A DNA stretch of 64,000 nucleotides from Thioalkalivibrio sp. K90mix. Its GTDB lineage: Bacteria > Pseudomonadota > Gammaproteobacteria > Ectothiorhodospirales > Ectothiorhodospiraceae. The notes under the pieces are model-generated. The model was not told the origin of the DNA. It did not search any database and worked only from the letters and a program-made list of their open reading frames with translations. Positions 50,112-59,953 of this stretch are shown in pieces. Numbering within the stretch: the first letter of the stretch is position 1; every line of letters begins with the position of its first letter. The position numbers and the translations under genes are program-made. The stretch lies in assembly GCF_000025545.1 (NCBI RefSeq), contig NC_013889.1, forward strand, positions 358,501-422,500. Reading direction: 5' to 3'.

Positions 50112-50371
50112 TCGCGTTGGTACCCCAGGTTTTCCGAGACAAGGCGCGTCGCGCAGTGGGTAGTGGTTCTACCCGCAAGCGGCGCAACGCAGGATCGGGG
50201 AACCTGGGGTACCAACCCCAAGGGGCTCGGCCGCCCGTTGTTATCAAAAACGGGCGCGCGCACGGCGTTGCGGCTCCCTTGTGCAGAGTGACTGCACGGC
50301 AGTCGCCGTGCCTTGTTCGCACGGAAAAGCGACTCGAGCGCGAGTGTGTACATTGATCAGTGCTCCCCTAG
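50084..50371. mobile_element. Complete 288-bp MITE-like element, copy B
   Basis: Both ends read CTAGGGGAGCACTGATCAAT inward, and the inverted repeats are perfect for 33 bases. Same length as copy A, with similar left half (CCCCAGGTTTTCCGAGACAAGG) and right half (GACTGCACGGCAGTC, AAAAGCGACTCGAG). The tips differ from copy A (GGGGAGC versus GGGAAAC) but match each other within the copy. No transposase. The left tip gives the TauE gene its start. Confidence 0.85.
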
Positions 50372-50483
50372 CGGCGACTGGGTCAGGGTCTCGAGCATCC
50401 GTTGGTCGCGAGGGTCGGCGTGTCAGGGAAGGTCCGGGCCGGCGGGCATGGAACGGGCCGGCCCGGCGAATCGGGGCAGGCGC
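50372..50483. other. Gap with no recognisable gene
   Basis: Between the 288-bp element and the hemL stop. It holds only short GC-rich dyads such as GGGCCGGC/GGGCCGGCCC and no ribosome site or open frame that I would call. Confidence 0.5.
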
Positions 50484-51761
50484 TCAGAGCGCCTTGAAGC
50501 ACTTGCGGGCGGCTTCGATGGTGGCGTCGAGGTCCGCGTCGGAGTGGGCGTTGGACATGAAGCCGGCCTCGAAGGCGCTGGGGGCCAGATAGATGCCCTC
50601 GCCCAGCATCGCGTGGAAGAAGCGGCCGAAGGCGGCGGTGTCGCAGGCGGTGGCGCCGGCGAAGTCGGTGACCTTCTGGTCCGAGAAGAACAGGCCGAAC
50701 ATGCCCGGCACCTGGTTGGTGGTCAGGGCGACCCCGGCCTCGCGCGCGGCGTCCTCGAAGCCCGCGACGACCTTCTTGGTGCGCTGCTCCAGTTCGTCGT
50801 GGAAGCCCGGACGGGACAGGATTTCCAGGGTCTTGAGCCCGGCGGTCATCGCGATCGGGTTTCCGGACAGGGTGCCGGCCTGGTAGACCGGGCCCAGCGG
50901 CGAGAGGTGTTCCATGATGGCGCGCTTGCCACCGAAGGCCCCCACCGGCATGCCGCCGCCGATGATCTTGCCCAGCGTGGTCAGGTCCGGGGTCACGCCG
51001 AGATAGCCCTGGGCGCAGTTCTTCGACACGCGGAAGCCGGTCATTACTTCGTCGAAGATCAGTACCGCGCCGTGCTGGTCGCAAACCTCGCGTAGCGTCT
51101 CGAGGAAGCCCGGTTCCGGCGGGATGCAGTTCATGTTGCCGGCGATGGGCTCGACGATGATGCAGGCGACCTCGTCACCCTTCTCGGCGAAGAAGGCGCG
51201 CACGCCATCGGGGTCGTTGTAGGTCAGGGTGCTGGTCAGGGCGGCCAGTTCCTTGGGTACGCCCGGGGAGCTCGGCTGGCCGAGGGTCAGGGCGCCGGAG
51301 CCGGCCTTCACCAGCAGCGAGTCGCCATGGCCATGGTAGTTGCCCTCGAACTTCACGATGCGGTCGCGCCCGGTGTAGCCGCGCGCCAGGCGGATCGCGC
51401 TCATGGTCGCCTCGGAGCCCGAGTTGGTCATGCGCACCAGGTCCATCGACGGCACCAGTTCGCAGACCTTCGCGGCCATGTCGTTTTCCAGCCGGGTCGG
51501 GCAGCCGAACGACAGGCCGTTGTTGCAGGCCTCGCGCACCGCGTCGATCACCTCGGGGTGGGCGTGTCCGGCGACCATCGGGCCCCAGGAGCCGATGTAG
51601 TCGATGTAGCGCTGGCCGTCGGCGTCCCACATGTAGGCACCGTTGGCGCGGTCCATGAAGATCGGGGTGCCGCCTACGCCCTTGAACGCGCGGACCGGGG
51701 AGTTCACGCCCCCGGGGATGTGCTGCTTGGCGGCCTCGAACAGACGCTCGGTTTCCTGCAT
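50484..51761 (-). CDS. hemL: Glutamate-1-semialdehyde 2,1-aminomutase
   Basis: PLP enzyme giving 5-aminolevulinate; acts directly after HemA. 425 residues: [37 protein letters not shown], and the PLP lysine Lys265 in [21 protein letters not shown] 51761 with AGGG upstream was chosen; the frame upstream is unconserved. Confidence 0.96.
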   Translation of the reverse strand: MQETERLFEAAKQHIPGGVNSPVRAFKGVGGTPIFMDRANGAYMWDADGQRYIDYIGSWGPMVAGHAHPEVIDAVREACNNGLSFGCPTRLENDMAAKVCELVPSMDLVRMTNSGSEATMSAIRLARGYTGRDRIVKFEGNYHGHGDSLLVKAGSGALTLGQPSSPGVPKELAALTSTLTYNDPDGVRAFFAEKGDEVACIIVEPIAGNMNCIPPEPGFLETLREVCDQHGAVLIFDEVMTGFRVSKNCAQGYLGVTPDLTTLGKIIGGGMPVGAFGGKRAIMEHLSPLGPVYQAGTLSGNPIAMTAGLKTLEILSRPGFHDELEQRTKKVVAGFEDAAREAGVALTTNQVPGMFGLFFSDQKVTDFAGATACDTAAFGRFFHAMLGEGIYLAPSAFEAGFMSNAHSDADLDATIEAARKCFKAL

Positions 51762-51831
51762 GACGGTGTCCCTGTAGTTCAATGGAATCGGTAGGCCCGG
51801 CAACCATAGCGGCGGCCGCCGGGCGGTGCAA

Positions 51832-51980
51832 AGGGAAACGCTGGTTGATCGGCGTTTCCCTGCGGCACATGGAAGTACCGCCGGAATCGACCTCGGCAGG
51901 TGGTTGATTCCGAGGCAAGCTGCAAACCGCGTTTGCAGCGCAGCGTGCGCTGAGAAAGCCAGGATGGCTTTATTCAGCGC
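51832..51980. repeat. Palindromic repeats between hemL and thiE
   Basis: Three dyads: AGGGAAACGC/GCGTTTCCCT (51832-51861, related to the 288-bp element tips and placed head to head), GCTGCAAAC/GTTTGCAGC (51919-51939), and GCGCTGA-AAAGCC/GGCTTT-TCAGCGC (51947-51980). hemL and thiE are on the same strand, so one may end thiE transcripts. No coding potential seen. Confidence 0.55.
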
Positions 51981-51995
51981 CTGTTTAAGTAGGGG

Positions 51996-52640
51996 TCAGT
52001 CGAACAGTGCGCTGATGCGCCGGGCGGCGGCCTCCGGGTCGGGGGCGGCGCTGATGCCCTGGATCACGGCGACCAGATCCGCCCCGGCCGCGACCACCTC
52101 GGCGGCGTTGTCCGGGGTGATGCCGCCGATACCACAGATCGGCAGGTCCAGGGCCGCGCGCGCCCGACGGACCAGCGCCGGTCCGGCAAAGGCGGCCTCC
52201 GGCTTGGTCGGGGAGGCGAACATGGTGCCGAAGGCGACATAGCTCGCGCCGGCCCGGGCGGCGGCCTCGGCGCGCGCCAGTTCGTTGTAGCAGGAGACCC
52301 CGATGACCGCGTCGGGTCCCAGGAGCGCGCGCGCCGCGGCCGGGTCCGGGTCGTCGCGGCCCAGGTGCACGCCGTCGGCCTGGATGCGCGCGGCCAGCTC
52401 GGTGTCGTCGTTGATGATGCAGCGCGCCCCGTGCGTGTGGGCGAGGGCGACCAGCTCGCGAGCGATCGCCTCGCGCGCGTCTCCTTGCAACTCCTTGTCG
52501 CGGAACTGGATCAGGCTGGCGCCGCCGCGCAGCGCGGCCTCGGCATGGGCGAGATGGGTGGCGCGCGGGTCCACGCCCTCCGGCACCGCGGGGGTGATGA
52601 AGTAGAGCCCGCGCAGGGGCGCTCGGCTGTCAGTCGTCAT
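51996..52640 (-). CDS. thiE: Thiamine-phosphate synthase
   Basis: Joins HMP-pyrophosphate and thiazole phosphate. 214 residues: GGASLIQFRDKE, CIINDDTELAARIQADGVHLGRDD, FGTMFASPTKPEA and GIGGITPDNAAEVVAAGADLVAVI. Overlaps the thiD stop by 11 bases. Supplies the cofactor of AceE, though not specifically linked. Confidence 0.94.
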   Translation of the reverse strand: MTTDSRAPLRGLYFITPAVPEGVDPRATHLAHAEAALRGGASLIQFRDKELQGDAREAIARELVALAHTHGARCIINDDTELAARIQADGVHLGRDDPDPAAARALLGPDAVIGVSCYNELARAEAAARAGASYVAFGTMFASPTKPEAAFAGPALVRRARAALDLPICGIGGITPDNAAEVVAAGADLVAVIQGISAAPDPEAAARRISALFD

Positions 52641-53418
52641 GTGGGCACAGGCGGTTGGGGATGTGCTGGCCGCGGCCGGGGGCATAGCCGCGGGCGATCG
52701 CATCGTTCATGAAGGCCTGGGCCTCGATTACGGCCGGTTCGATGTCACGGCCGCGGGCAAGGAAGGCGGCGATCGCCGCTGCCAGGGTGCAGCCGGAGCC
52801 GTGGAAGCCGGCCGGGTGGCGCGGCAGCTCGAACGGGCGCACGTGGTCGTCCTCGCGGTAGAGGCGATTGATGATCGGGTCCTGTTCGGTGCCCTCGTGC
52901 CCTCCGGTGACCAGCACGTTGCGCGCGCCCAGCTGGCGCAGCTGGTGGCCCCACTGCGCGGGGTCCTCGCTGCGGGCCAGGCGCGCGGCCTCGGGTCCGT
53001 TCGGGGTGATCAGCGTGGCCCGCGGCAGCAGGGCCTCGCGCGTGGCGTCGACGACCGCCTCGGTCGCCAGCGCCCCGCCGCCGCCGGCGACCATCACCGG
53101 GTCCAGTACCACCGGGATGTGCGGGTGCGCGCCCAGCAGCGCGGAGATAACGGTCACATTCTCCACCGAGCCGAGCATGCTGATCTTGATCGCCGCCACC
53201 TCGAGATCGGCCAGGGTGACCTCGATCTGGGCGCGCAGCTGCTCCGGCGGGAGTACGGTGAAGTCCACTACGTTGCGGGTGTCCTGCACGGTAATCGCGG
53301 TGACGGCCGTGGCCCCGTGCACGCCGAGGCGGGTGAAGGTGGTCAGGTCGGCCTGCAGACCGGCACCGCCGCCGGGGTCGGAGCCGGCAATGGTCAGCGC
53401 GATCGGGGGATGATTCAT
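52630..53418 (-). CDS. thiD: Hydroxymethylpyrimidine/phosphomethylpyrimidine kinase
   Basis: Phosphorylates HMP and HMP-P for thiamine synthesis. 262 residues: ALTIAGSDPGGGAGLQADLTTF, DPVMVAGGG, LITPNGPEAARL and FHGSGCTLAAAIAAFLARG. No TPP riboswitch can fit the 83-base gap to the divergent neighbour. Confidence 0.95.
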   Translation of the reverse strand: MNHPPIALTIAGSDPGGGAGLQADLTTFTRLGVHGATAVTAITVQDTRNVVDFTVLPPEQLRAQIEVTLADLEVAAIKISMLGSVENVTVISALLGAHPHIPVVLDPVMVAGGGGALATEAVVDATREALLPRATLITPNGPEAARLARSEDPAQWGHQLRQLGARNVLVTGGHEGTEQDPIINRLYREDDHVRPFELPRHPAGFHGSGCTLAAAIAAFLARGRDIEPAVIEAQAFMNDAIARGYAPGRGQHIPNRLCPHDD

Positions 53419-53501
53419 GAATGGGGGCTCCCGTGCTAAGGTTGCGCGCGCCCCGGCACCCCCGGGGCGTTCCTGTTCCGAATCCCGGGAGTGTACGCAG
53501 C

Positions 53502-53948
53502 ATGAGCCACGAGTTCGAAGTCGAGTCCATCCGTCCCCTGGTCGCCGCCGCCAAGGCCGGCGGTACGCTGAATGCGGAGGTCGACCAGGCCCTGGCCGCG
53601 CTGGAGCAGGAGATCAACCATATCGCTGCCGAGCTGCAGGTGGAGCACGTGGGCCCCGGGGTGGGCATGGCGGACATGAATGCCGAGCATGTCTATCGCC
53701 TGGTGATCCGCCAGCACGAGATCGACGTGACGCGGCACGAGTGGAGTCTCTGGGTCTGCGACGCGCTGGACAATTGCGACTTCCGCGCGACCTGGCCGGT
53801 CACCGGCGCCGGGCGTCTGCGGCGCAAGCAGGTGACGGCCGTGGTGCCGGAGCTCGTGACGGGCTACCGCGATGCGGTCGTGGCCGCCGGCAAGGGGGAT
53901 ACCCCGGCCGGTCAGCGGCTGGAGCAGATGGCCGGTCTGTTCAGCTGA
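53502..53948 (+). CDS. Hypothetical protein, 148 residues
   Basis: Acidic soluble protein with an N-terminal helical part (VDQALAALEQEINHIAAEL) and a mixed alpha/beta C-terminal part with a Trp-rich stretch (HEWSLWVCDALDNCDFRATWPVT). ATG follows GGGAG by ten bases. Divergent from thiD and convergent with the HAD phosphatase, overlapping its 3' end by 8 bases. Family not recognised. Confidence 0.65.
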   Translation: MSHEFEVESIRPLVAAAKAGGTLNAEVDQALAALEQEINHIAAELQVEHVGPGVGMADMNAEHVYRLVIRQHEIDVTRHEWSLWVCDALDNCDFRATWPVTGAGRLRRKQVTAVVPELVTGYRDAVVAAGKGDTPAGQRLEQMAGLFS

Positions 53949-54627
53949 CCGAGCCTTCGGGCTCGCGCAGCGAGATCACCGGCCAGCCACGCTCCCGGGC
54001 GTGCGCGGCCAGGGTCGGGTCGGGATCCACGGCCACCGGGCGGCCGACCTGCTCCAGCAGCGGGATGTCGTTGCGCGAGTCGCTGTAGAAGCTGGCCTGC
54101 GTGATGGTGCCCTCGGGGTCCGGGTGATCCGCGAGGTACTGGCGCAGGCGCTCGATCTTGCCTTCCTGGAAGCAGGGCACGCCCGTCAGTTCACCGGTGA
54201 ACTCCCCGTCCTCGCGCTCTTCCGCGAGGGTGGCGATCAGGTGATCCACGTCGAGGATCTCCGCGATCGGCTGGGTTACGAACTGGTTGGTCGCGGTGAT
54301 GATCACCAGCTCGTCACCGGCCTCCCGGTGCCGGGCCAGCAGATGCTGGGCGCCCGGAGCGATCATCGGCCGGATCAGCGTCTCGATGAACTGCTCCCGC
54401 CATTGTTCCAGTTGCGCGCGCGGGTGCTCGGCCAGCGGGCTGAACGCGAAGCGGCAGAACTCGTGGATGTCGAGGGTCCCTGCGACATACTCCTGATAGA
54501 AGCGGTCATTGGTCTCGGCGTGACAGGTCGGGTGCACGGCACCCACCTCGGCCAGGAACTGGTTCCAGGCGTGATCGCTGTCGCCGGCGAGCAGGGTATT
54601 GTCGAGGTCGAACAGGGCCAGGTTCAT
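53941..54627 (-). CDS. HAD-superfamily IB hydrolase (SerB-like)
   Basis: 228 residues: motif [18 protein letters not shown] (Asp7, Asp9), motif [11 protein letters not shown], and motif [21 protein letters not shown]. This matches the PSPase-like subfamily IB found beside rppH-ptsP in Pseudomonas (PA0335). The substrate is likely a small phosphomonoester; not the serine-pathway enzyme with certainty. Confidence 0.88.
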   Translation of the reverse strand: MNLALFDLDNTLLAGDSDHAWNQFLAEVGAVHPTCHAETNDRFYQEYVAGTLDIHEFCRFAFSPLAEHPRAQLEQWREQFIETLIRPMIAPGAQHLLARHREAGDELVIITATNQFVTQPIAEILDVDHLIATLAEEREDGEFTGELTGVPCFQEGKIERLRQYLADHPDPEGTITQASFYSDSRNDIPLLEQVGRPVAVDPDPTLAAHARERGWPVISLREPEGSVS

Positions 54628-54705
54628 GGATCGCTCCGCGGATTAGGGGTCGCGCTGGGAAGACGGCGGGAGTTTACCGGGGCATGACTCCGCACGCAGC
54701 CATGC

Positions 54706-54760
54706 CTCGGAAAACCTGGGGTACCAACGCGAGTGTGTACATTCATCAGCGTTTCCCAAG
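54706..54760. mobile_element. Truncated left end of the 288-bp element
   Basis: CTCGGAAAACCTGGGGTACC and then GCGAGTGTGTACATTCATCAGCGTTTCCC equal, in reverse, the first 55 bases of the complete elements. The rest is absent. It lies in the gap between the divergent HAD and rppH genes. Confidence 0.7.
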
Positions 54761-54821
54761 GTCTTTGCCGCGGGGGCTCGGGCTGTGGAACAATGCAATC
54801 AGTGAAGAAAGCGTCTGGTTG

Positions 54822-55388
54822 ATGCAAGTGATTGATTGTGAGGGGTATAGAGCCAACGTAGGCATCATCCTGTGCAATCGGGAGCGCCAGCTGTTCTGGG
54901 GCAAACGCGTGGGCCAGGATGCCTGGCAGTTTCCCCAGGGCGGTATCCGCGCGGAAGAGACGCCGGAGCAGGCGATGTACCGTGAGCTGCGCGAGGAGAC
55001 GGGCCTGCTGCCCGAGCATGTCGAGGTGCTCGGCAATACCCAGCACTGGCTGCGCTACCGCCTGCCGGAGCGCATGGTGCGGCGACACCGTCGCCCAGTC
55101 TGCATCGGCCAGAAACAGCGCTGGTTCCTGTTACGGATGATGGGCAACGAGACCGACGTGATCCTGGATGCGATGGGTACCCCCGAATTCGACGACTGGC
55201 GCTGGATCGACTACTGGCGTCCGGCACGCGAGGTCGTGCATTTCAAGCGTCAGGTCTATCGCCGTGCGCTGTGCGAGCTGGTGCCGCTGATGTTCCCGGA
55301 ACTGGAAGCCCGGCGCCCGCGCAATGCCCACGGACGCGATGCCAGTGATCAGGCCCCGTCACAGGTCTCCCCGGTGTCTCCACGTTGA
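54822..55388 (+). CDS. rppH: RNA pyrophosphohydrolase RppH
   Basis: Nudix enzyme that converts 5'-triphosphate mRNA ends to monophosphate, opening them to RNase E decay. 188 residues: [13 protein letters not shown], the Nudix box [23 protein letters not shown], and [15 protein letters not shown], specific for RppH. Frame extends upstream through the repeat remnant, but family similarity starts at ATG 54822. Confidence 0.93.
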   Translation: MQVIDCEGYRANVGIILCNRERQLFWGKRVGQDAWQFPQGGIRAEETPEQAMYRELREETGLLPEHVEVLGNTQHWLRYRLPERMVRRHRRPVCIGQKQRWFLLRMMGNETDVILDAMGTPEFDDWRWIDYWRPAREVVHFKRQVYRRALCELVPLMFPELEARRPRNAHGRDASDQAPSQVSPVSPR

Positions 55389-55408
55389 CGAACCCGAATC
55401 CCCCCTCG

Positions 55409-57676
55409 ATGCTGGAGGTCCTGCGCCGCGTGGTGCAGGAGGTGAATGGCGCTGCCGATTTCTTCGAAGCGCTGCACATCATCGTGACCCGCGTGAAGGC
55501 CGCGCTGGATATCGATGTCTGCTCGATCTACCTGAAGTCGCCGCAGTCGGGGCGCCTGGTGCTGATGGCATCGGAGGGTCTGCGTGAGGAATCCATCGGA
55601 CATGTCGAGATGGACCCCTCTGAGGGTCTGGTGGGTCTGGTCGCCTCGCGCGCCGAGCCGGTCAACCTGGACAGTGCCCAGGATCACCCGCGCTTTCGTT
55701 ACTTCCCGGAGACCGGCGAGGAGCACTTCCTGGCCTTTCTCGGGGTGCCGATCATCCACCAGCGCAACCTGCTGGGAGTGCTGGTCGTGCAGCAGCACCA
55801 GGCGCGCAAGTTCGATGACGAGCACGTCTCATTTCTGATTACCCTGGCCGCGCAGCTGGCCGGCGCGATCGCCTACGCGGAATTCAACGACGAGATCTCC
55901 TCCGAGACCCCGCTGATCGGTCACGTCAATGTCGAGGCGACCGGCATCGCCGGGTCGCCCGGGGTCGCGATCGGCCGGGCGGTGGTCGCCTATCGGCTGG
56001 CGGATCTCGACTCCATCCCGGATCGCGAGGGGGTTGGGGTTGACGAGGAACTCGAGCGTTTTGCCAAGGCGGTGGCCGAGACGCGCACCGAGATCGAGGA
56101 TCTCAAGCAGCGCATGGGCGAGGCCCTCGGCGCGGACGAGCAGGTGCTGTTCGACGCCTATCTGATGCTGCTGGGTTCGGACTCGCTGGTCCACAAGACC
56201 GAGGCGCGGATTCGCAACGGCCAGTGGGCCCCGTCCGCCCTGCGCGACACCGTGCGCGAGAGCGTGCGCGTGTTCGACGACATGGAGGACCCGTACCTGC
56301 GCGAACGCGCGGCCGACGTGCGGGACCTGGGCCGGCGGGTGCTGTCGCACCTGCTCCCGGCCGAGCGCAGCCAGGAGGAATTCCCGGACGGTGGCATCCT
56401 GGTCGGTGATGATCTGACCGCATCGCACCTGGCCGAGGTGCCGATCGAACGCCTGGGGGCGATGGTCTCGGCCAAGGGTACGGGTTCCTCGCACATCGCG
56501 ATCCTGGCGCGGGCGCTCAACATCCCGGCGGTGATGGGGGTCTCGGAGCTGCCGGTGGGCCGCCTGGAGAACCGCGAGATCCTGGTCGATGGTTATCGTG
56601 GCCGGTTGTTCGTGAACCCCAATGCGGAGTTGCGCACCGAGTTTGAGCGCCTGGTGCGCGAGGAGCGCGAGCTGGCCGAGGATCTGCGCGCCCTGGCCAA
56701 GGACCCGGCGGCTACCCGCGACGGTGTGGCGGTCCCGGTGCTGGCCAACTCCGGGCTGCTGGCCGATATCAAGCCGTCGCTGGAATCCGGGGCCGAGGGC
56801 GTGGGGCTTTATCGCACCGAGGTCCCGTTCATGATCCGCGACCGCTTCCCCGGGGAGGAGGAGCAGGTCCAGCTCTACGAGCAGGTGCTGGCGTCGTTCG
56901 ACCCGATGCCGGTCACCCTGCGCACGCTGGATATCGGCGGCGACAAGGCGCTGCCGTATTTTCCGGTCAAGGAGGACAACCCGTTCCTGGGCTGGCGTGG
57001 CATCCGCATCTCGCTGGACCACCCGGAGATCTTCCTGACCCAGCTGCGCGCGATGCTCAAGGCCAGCTGTGCGCACGACAACCTGCAGATCCTGTTCCCG
57101 ATGATCTCGGCGCTGGACGAGCTGAAGGGGGCGATGACACTGCTCAACCGCGCCCGCGAGGAGTTGCTGGACGAGGGGTTCATGATCCCGATGCCCAAGG
57201 TCGGGGTCATGATCGAGGTCCCGGCGGCGGTTTATCTGGCGGAGACGCTGGCACGGCGGGTGGACTTCCTGTCCGTGGGTACCAATGACCTGGTGCAGTA
57301 CCTGTTGGCGGTGGATCGCAACAACGCGCGCGTCGCCAATCTTTACGACACCCTGCATCCGGCCTGCATCCGGGCGCTGGAGCTCATCACCGACGGGGCG
57401 CACCGGGCGGGCAAGCCGGTCAGTGTCTGCGGCGAGATGGCGGCCGACCCGGCCGCGGTGATCCTGCTGCTGGGCATGGGGATCGACAGCCTCAGCGTCA
57501 GCGTGTCCGCGATCCCGCGAGTGAAATGGGTGATCCGCAGCTTCTCCACGGATCGCGCCGAGGCGCTGCTGGCCCAGTGCCGCATGCTGGAGAACGCGGA
57601 GCAGATTCGCTCGCTGCTGAACAATGCCCTGGTGCAGGCCGGTCTCGGCGGACTGGTGCGCGCGGGCAAGAACTGA
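55409..57676 (+). CDS. ptsP: EI-Ntr, phosphoenolpyruvate-protein phosphotransferase
   Basis: Starts the nitrogen PTS by transferring phosphate from PEP to HPr. 755 residues: N-terminal GAF domain (ALDIDVCSIYLK, LGVPIIHQRNLLGVLVVQQ), then EI domains with the active His in GTGSSHIAILARALNIPAVMG, and the PEP-binding barrel with GEMAADPAAVILLLGMGID. ATG 55409 matches E. coli PtsP; a TTG overlapping the rppH stop (55385) is an alternative. The rppH-ptsP order is conserved. Confidence 0.95.
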   Translation: MLEVLRRVVQEVNGAADFFEALHIIVTRVKAALDIDVCSIYLKSPQSGRLVLMASEGLREESIGHVEMDPSEGLVGLVASRAEPVNLDSAQDHPRFRYFPETGEEHFLAFLGVPIIHQRNLLGVLVVQQHQARKFDDEHVSFLITLAAQLAGAIAYAEFNDEISSETPLIGHVNVEATGIAGSPGVAIGRAVVAYRLADLDSIPDREGVGVDEELERFAKAVAETRTEIEDLKQRMGEALGADEQVLFDAYLMLLGSDSLVHKTEARIRNGQWAPSALRDTVRESVRVFDDMEDPYLRERAADVRDLGRRVLSHLLPAERSQEEFPDGGILVGDDLTASHLAEVPIERLGAMVSAKGTGSSHIAILARALNIPAVMGVSELPVGRLENREILVDGYRGRLFVNPNAELRTEFERLVREERELAEDLRALAKDPAATRDGVAVPVLANSGLLADIKPSLESGAEGVGLYRTEVPFMIRDRFPGEEEQVQLYEQVLASFDPMPVTLRTLDIGGDKALPYFPVKEDNPFLGWRGIRISLDHPEIFLTQLRAMLKASCAHDNLQILFPMISALDELKGAMTLLNRAREELLDEGFMIPMPKVGVMIEVPAAVYLAETLARRVDFLSVGTNDLVQYLLAVDRNNARVANLYDTLHPACIRALELITDGAHRAGKPVSVCGEMAADPAAVILLLGMGIDSLSVSVSAIPRVKWVIRSFSTDRAEALLAQCRMLENAEQIRSLLNNALVQAGLGGLVRAGKN

Positions 57677-57686
57677 TTCGATTGCG

Positions 57687-58205
57687 TCAGGCGGCCTCGC
57701 GCCGGCGCTTCCACCAGCCGATCAGTGCGGCCAGCACAAAGATGGCCAGCACGACCCCGATCGCGATCAGCGCATCCTCGATGGAACGGTTGATCACCAG
57801 TACCACCACCCCGACCAGGATCGGCACCGGAAACTCGTTGAACCAGCGAAACCAGGTGTGTTCGCGACGGTTCAGATCATCCCGGAAGTCGCGCACGATC
57901 CAGCCGCACCAGATGTGGTAAATCACCAGCAGCGCCACCAGCGTCAGCTTGAAGTGCATCCAGGGCTCGTCCAGATACCCCGGAATCAGGGCCAGCATGG
58001 CCCCGCCAAATGCGATGGTCAGCACCCCGCCGGGGGTCATGATCCCGTAGAACAGCTTGCGCTCCATGATCTTGAAGCGCTCGTGACCCAGGGCGTCGTC
58101 GGTCATCGCGTGATAGACGAACAGCCTTGGCAGATAGAACAGCCCGGCGAACCAGGTGACCATGAAGATCACGTGCAGGCTGACCAACCAGTTGTAGGCT
58201 TCCAT
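57687..58205 (-). CDS. hemJ: Protoporphyrinogen oxidase HemJ
   Basis: Membrane protein oxidising protoporphyrinogen IX in late haem synthesis. 172 residues, four to five helices, with the signature LHVIFMVTWFAGLFYLPRLFVYHA, IMERKLFYGIMTPG and HFKLTLVALLVIYHIWCG. Conserved His11 and the Lys are present. It has about 30 extra C-terminal residues forming another helix. Ends 10 bases from the converging ptsP. Confidence 0.88.
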   Translation of the reverse strand: MEAYNWLVSLHVIFMVTWFAGLFYLPRLFVYHAMTDDALGHERFKIMERKLFYGIMTPGGVLTIAFGGAMLALIPGYLDEPWMHFKLTLVALLVIYHIWCGWIVRDFRDDLNRREHTWFRWFNEFPVPILVGVVVLVINRSIEDALIAIGVVLAIFVLAALIGWWKRRREAA

Positions 58206-58267
58206 GCGCGGGCTCTCCTTTCAGATGTCGGGTGGCGTGCCGCTCGCGTACGAGAGGCCGGGTTCGT

Positions 58268-58783
58268 TCAGGACAGCCAGCGCTGCAGGTGACGTTCGAT
58301 CTGTTCGAAATCCGGGTCGCCCAGCTTCTGGTAGACGATGCGGCCGCCGGGCGAGATCACGAAGGTGGTCGGGGTCAGGCGAACCCCGCCGAAGGCCTGT
58401 GACATGCCGTCTTCGCTGTCGTGGATCACCTTGTACGGCATCTCGCGGTCCTCGCGCATCGACTCCACGCGGTTGATCGGGTCGTAGGAGACGGCGACCG
58501 CCAGCAGCTCGAAGCCTTTCTCGGCATAGGTCTCGTGCAGGTGGATCAGCTTCGGGATCTCGCGCACGCAGGACGGGCAGTTGGTGGCCCAGAAGGAGAT
58601 CATCACCGGGCGCCCCTCGTAGTCCGACAACGAGACCTCCTCGCCATCGAGGGTTGTGGCGGTAAAGTCGGGCGCCGGGCGCATGCCGTCATCGGTCAGC
58701 CAGATCGCCAGGGCAACCCCGATCAGGGCCAGGATGAAGATGCCGCCAATGATGGCCTTGCGGTCGATACGAAAGCTGCTCAT
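58268..58783 (-). CDS. TlpA/ResA-like membrane-anchored thioredoxin
   Basis: 171 residues: one N-terminal membrane anchor (about 11-29), then an AhpC/TSA-thioredoxin domain with the redox pair in WATNCPSCVREI (Cys69, Cys72) and cis-Pro in RLTPTTFVI. Periplasmic thiol-disulfide reductase type, used in cytochrome c or oxidative-folding pathways. It lies downstream-facing toward hemJ and is divergent from argC. Confidence 0.9.
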   Translation of the reverse strand: MSSFRIDRKAIIGGIFILALIGVALAIWLTDDGMRPAPDFTATTLDGEEVSLSDYEGRPVMISFWATNCPSCVREIPKLIHLHETYAEKGFELLAVAVSYDPINRVESMREDREMPYKVIHDSEDGMSQAFGGVRLTPTTFVISPGGRIVYQKLGDPDFEQIERHLQRWLS

Positions 58784-58885
58784 GGATACAGGGGTTCCCG
58801 TTGGGTTCGAATTATTCGCCGGTTTCGACTGGCCTGAGTGGGCCTTCGTTCCGTGCCATGTGGTAAGCCGGTATCATGCCGCAGC

Positions 58886-59941
58886 ATGACAGCAACAACC
58901 AATAGCAAACCTATCCGCATCGGGGTTGTCGGTGCGACCGGGTACACCGGCGTGGAGTTGCTGCGCCTGCTGGCCCGGCACCCTTCGGCGGAACTGGCGG
59001 TGGTGACCTCGCGCGGCGAGGCGGGGACCGCGGTCGCCGATCTGTTCCCCAGTCTGCGCGGGGCCGTGGACGCGGTCTTTCGCGAGCCGGACCCGGACGT
59101 GCTGGGCGAGTGCGATGTGGTGTTCTTTGCCACCCCGCATGGTGTGGCGCATGCAATGGCCGGCGCGTTGCTGGAGCGCGGGGTGCGGGTCATCGACCTC
59201 TCGGCCGATTTCCGTATACGCGACCCGGAGCTGTGGGCACGCTGGTATGGGCAGGCGCACGGGGCCCCGGAGTACCTGGACGAGGCCGTGTACGGCCTGC
59301 CGGAGATCCATCGCGAGCGCATCCGGTCGGCGCGGCTGATCGCGGTCCCCGGCTGCTATCCGACGGCGGTGACCCTTGGCGTCCTGCCGCTGCTGGAACA
59401 GGGCCTGATCGACCCGGCCGATGTAATCGCCGACGCCAAAAGTGGTGTCAGCGGCGCCGGACGCAAGGCCCAGATCGGCGGCCTTTTCGCCGAGGTGCAG
59501 GAGAACTTCCGTGCCTACGCGGCCGGCGGGCACCGGCACTGGCCGGAGATTCACCAGACCCTGAGCGGCGTGGCCGGCGGCGAGGTCGGGCTGATCTTCC
59601 AGCCGCATCTGGTGCCGATGACACGCGGCATCCATGCAACTCTCTATCTGCGGCCGCGACGGGCCGAGACCGACTGGCAGGCCTGCTTCGAGCAACGCTA
59701 CGCCGACGAGCCGTTCGTCGACGTCCTGCCGCCCGGCTCGCATCCCGAGACGGCCAGTGTGCGGGGCACCAACCGCTGCCGGATCGCGGTGGCGCAGCCC
59801 CCGCACTCCGATCGACTGGTGGTGCTGTCGGTGATCGACAACCTGGTCAAGGGGGCGGCCGGGCAGGCCGTGCAGAACATGAACCTCATGTTCGGCTGCC
59901 CGGAGGACGAGGGGTTGCGCGAGCTGGCGGTCTTCCCCTAA
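58886..59941 (+). CDS. argC: N-acetyl-gamma-glutamyl-phosphate reductase
   Basis: NADPH step of arginine synthesis. 351 residues: [31 protein letters not shown], and the catalytic Cys157 in [25 protein letters not shown] segment and [17 protein letters not shown] 58886 chosen by family N-terminus. Start of the argC-to-erpA gene row. Confidence 0.95.
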   Translation: MTATTNSKPIRIGVVGATGYTGVELLRLLARHPSAELAVVTSRGEAGTAVADLFPSLRGAVDAVFREPDPDVLGECDVVFFATPHGVAHAMAGALLERGVRVIDLSADFRIRDPELWARWYGQAHGAPEYLDEAVYGLPEIHRERIRSARLIAVPGCYPTAVTLGVLPLLEQGLIDPADVIADAKSGVSGAGRKAQIGGLFAEVQENFRAYAAGGHRHWPEIHQTLSGVAGGEVGLIFQPHLVPMTRGIHATLYLRPRRAETDWQACFEQRYADEPFVDVLPPGSHPETASVRGTNRCRIAVAQPPHSDRLVVLSVIDNLVKGAAGQAVQNMNLMFGCPEDEGLRELAVFP

Positions 59942-59953
59942 CTCGGTTGCTTC

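Noticed and set aside
53419..53501. A possible TPP riboswitch for thiD-thiE
   Set aside because: The 83-base divergent gap is shared with another gene and no CUGAGA-type conserved core was seen.
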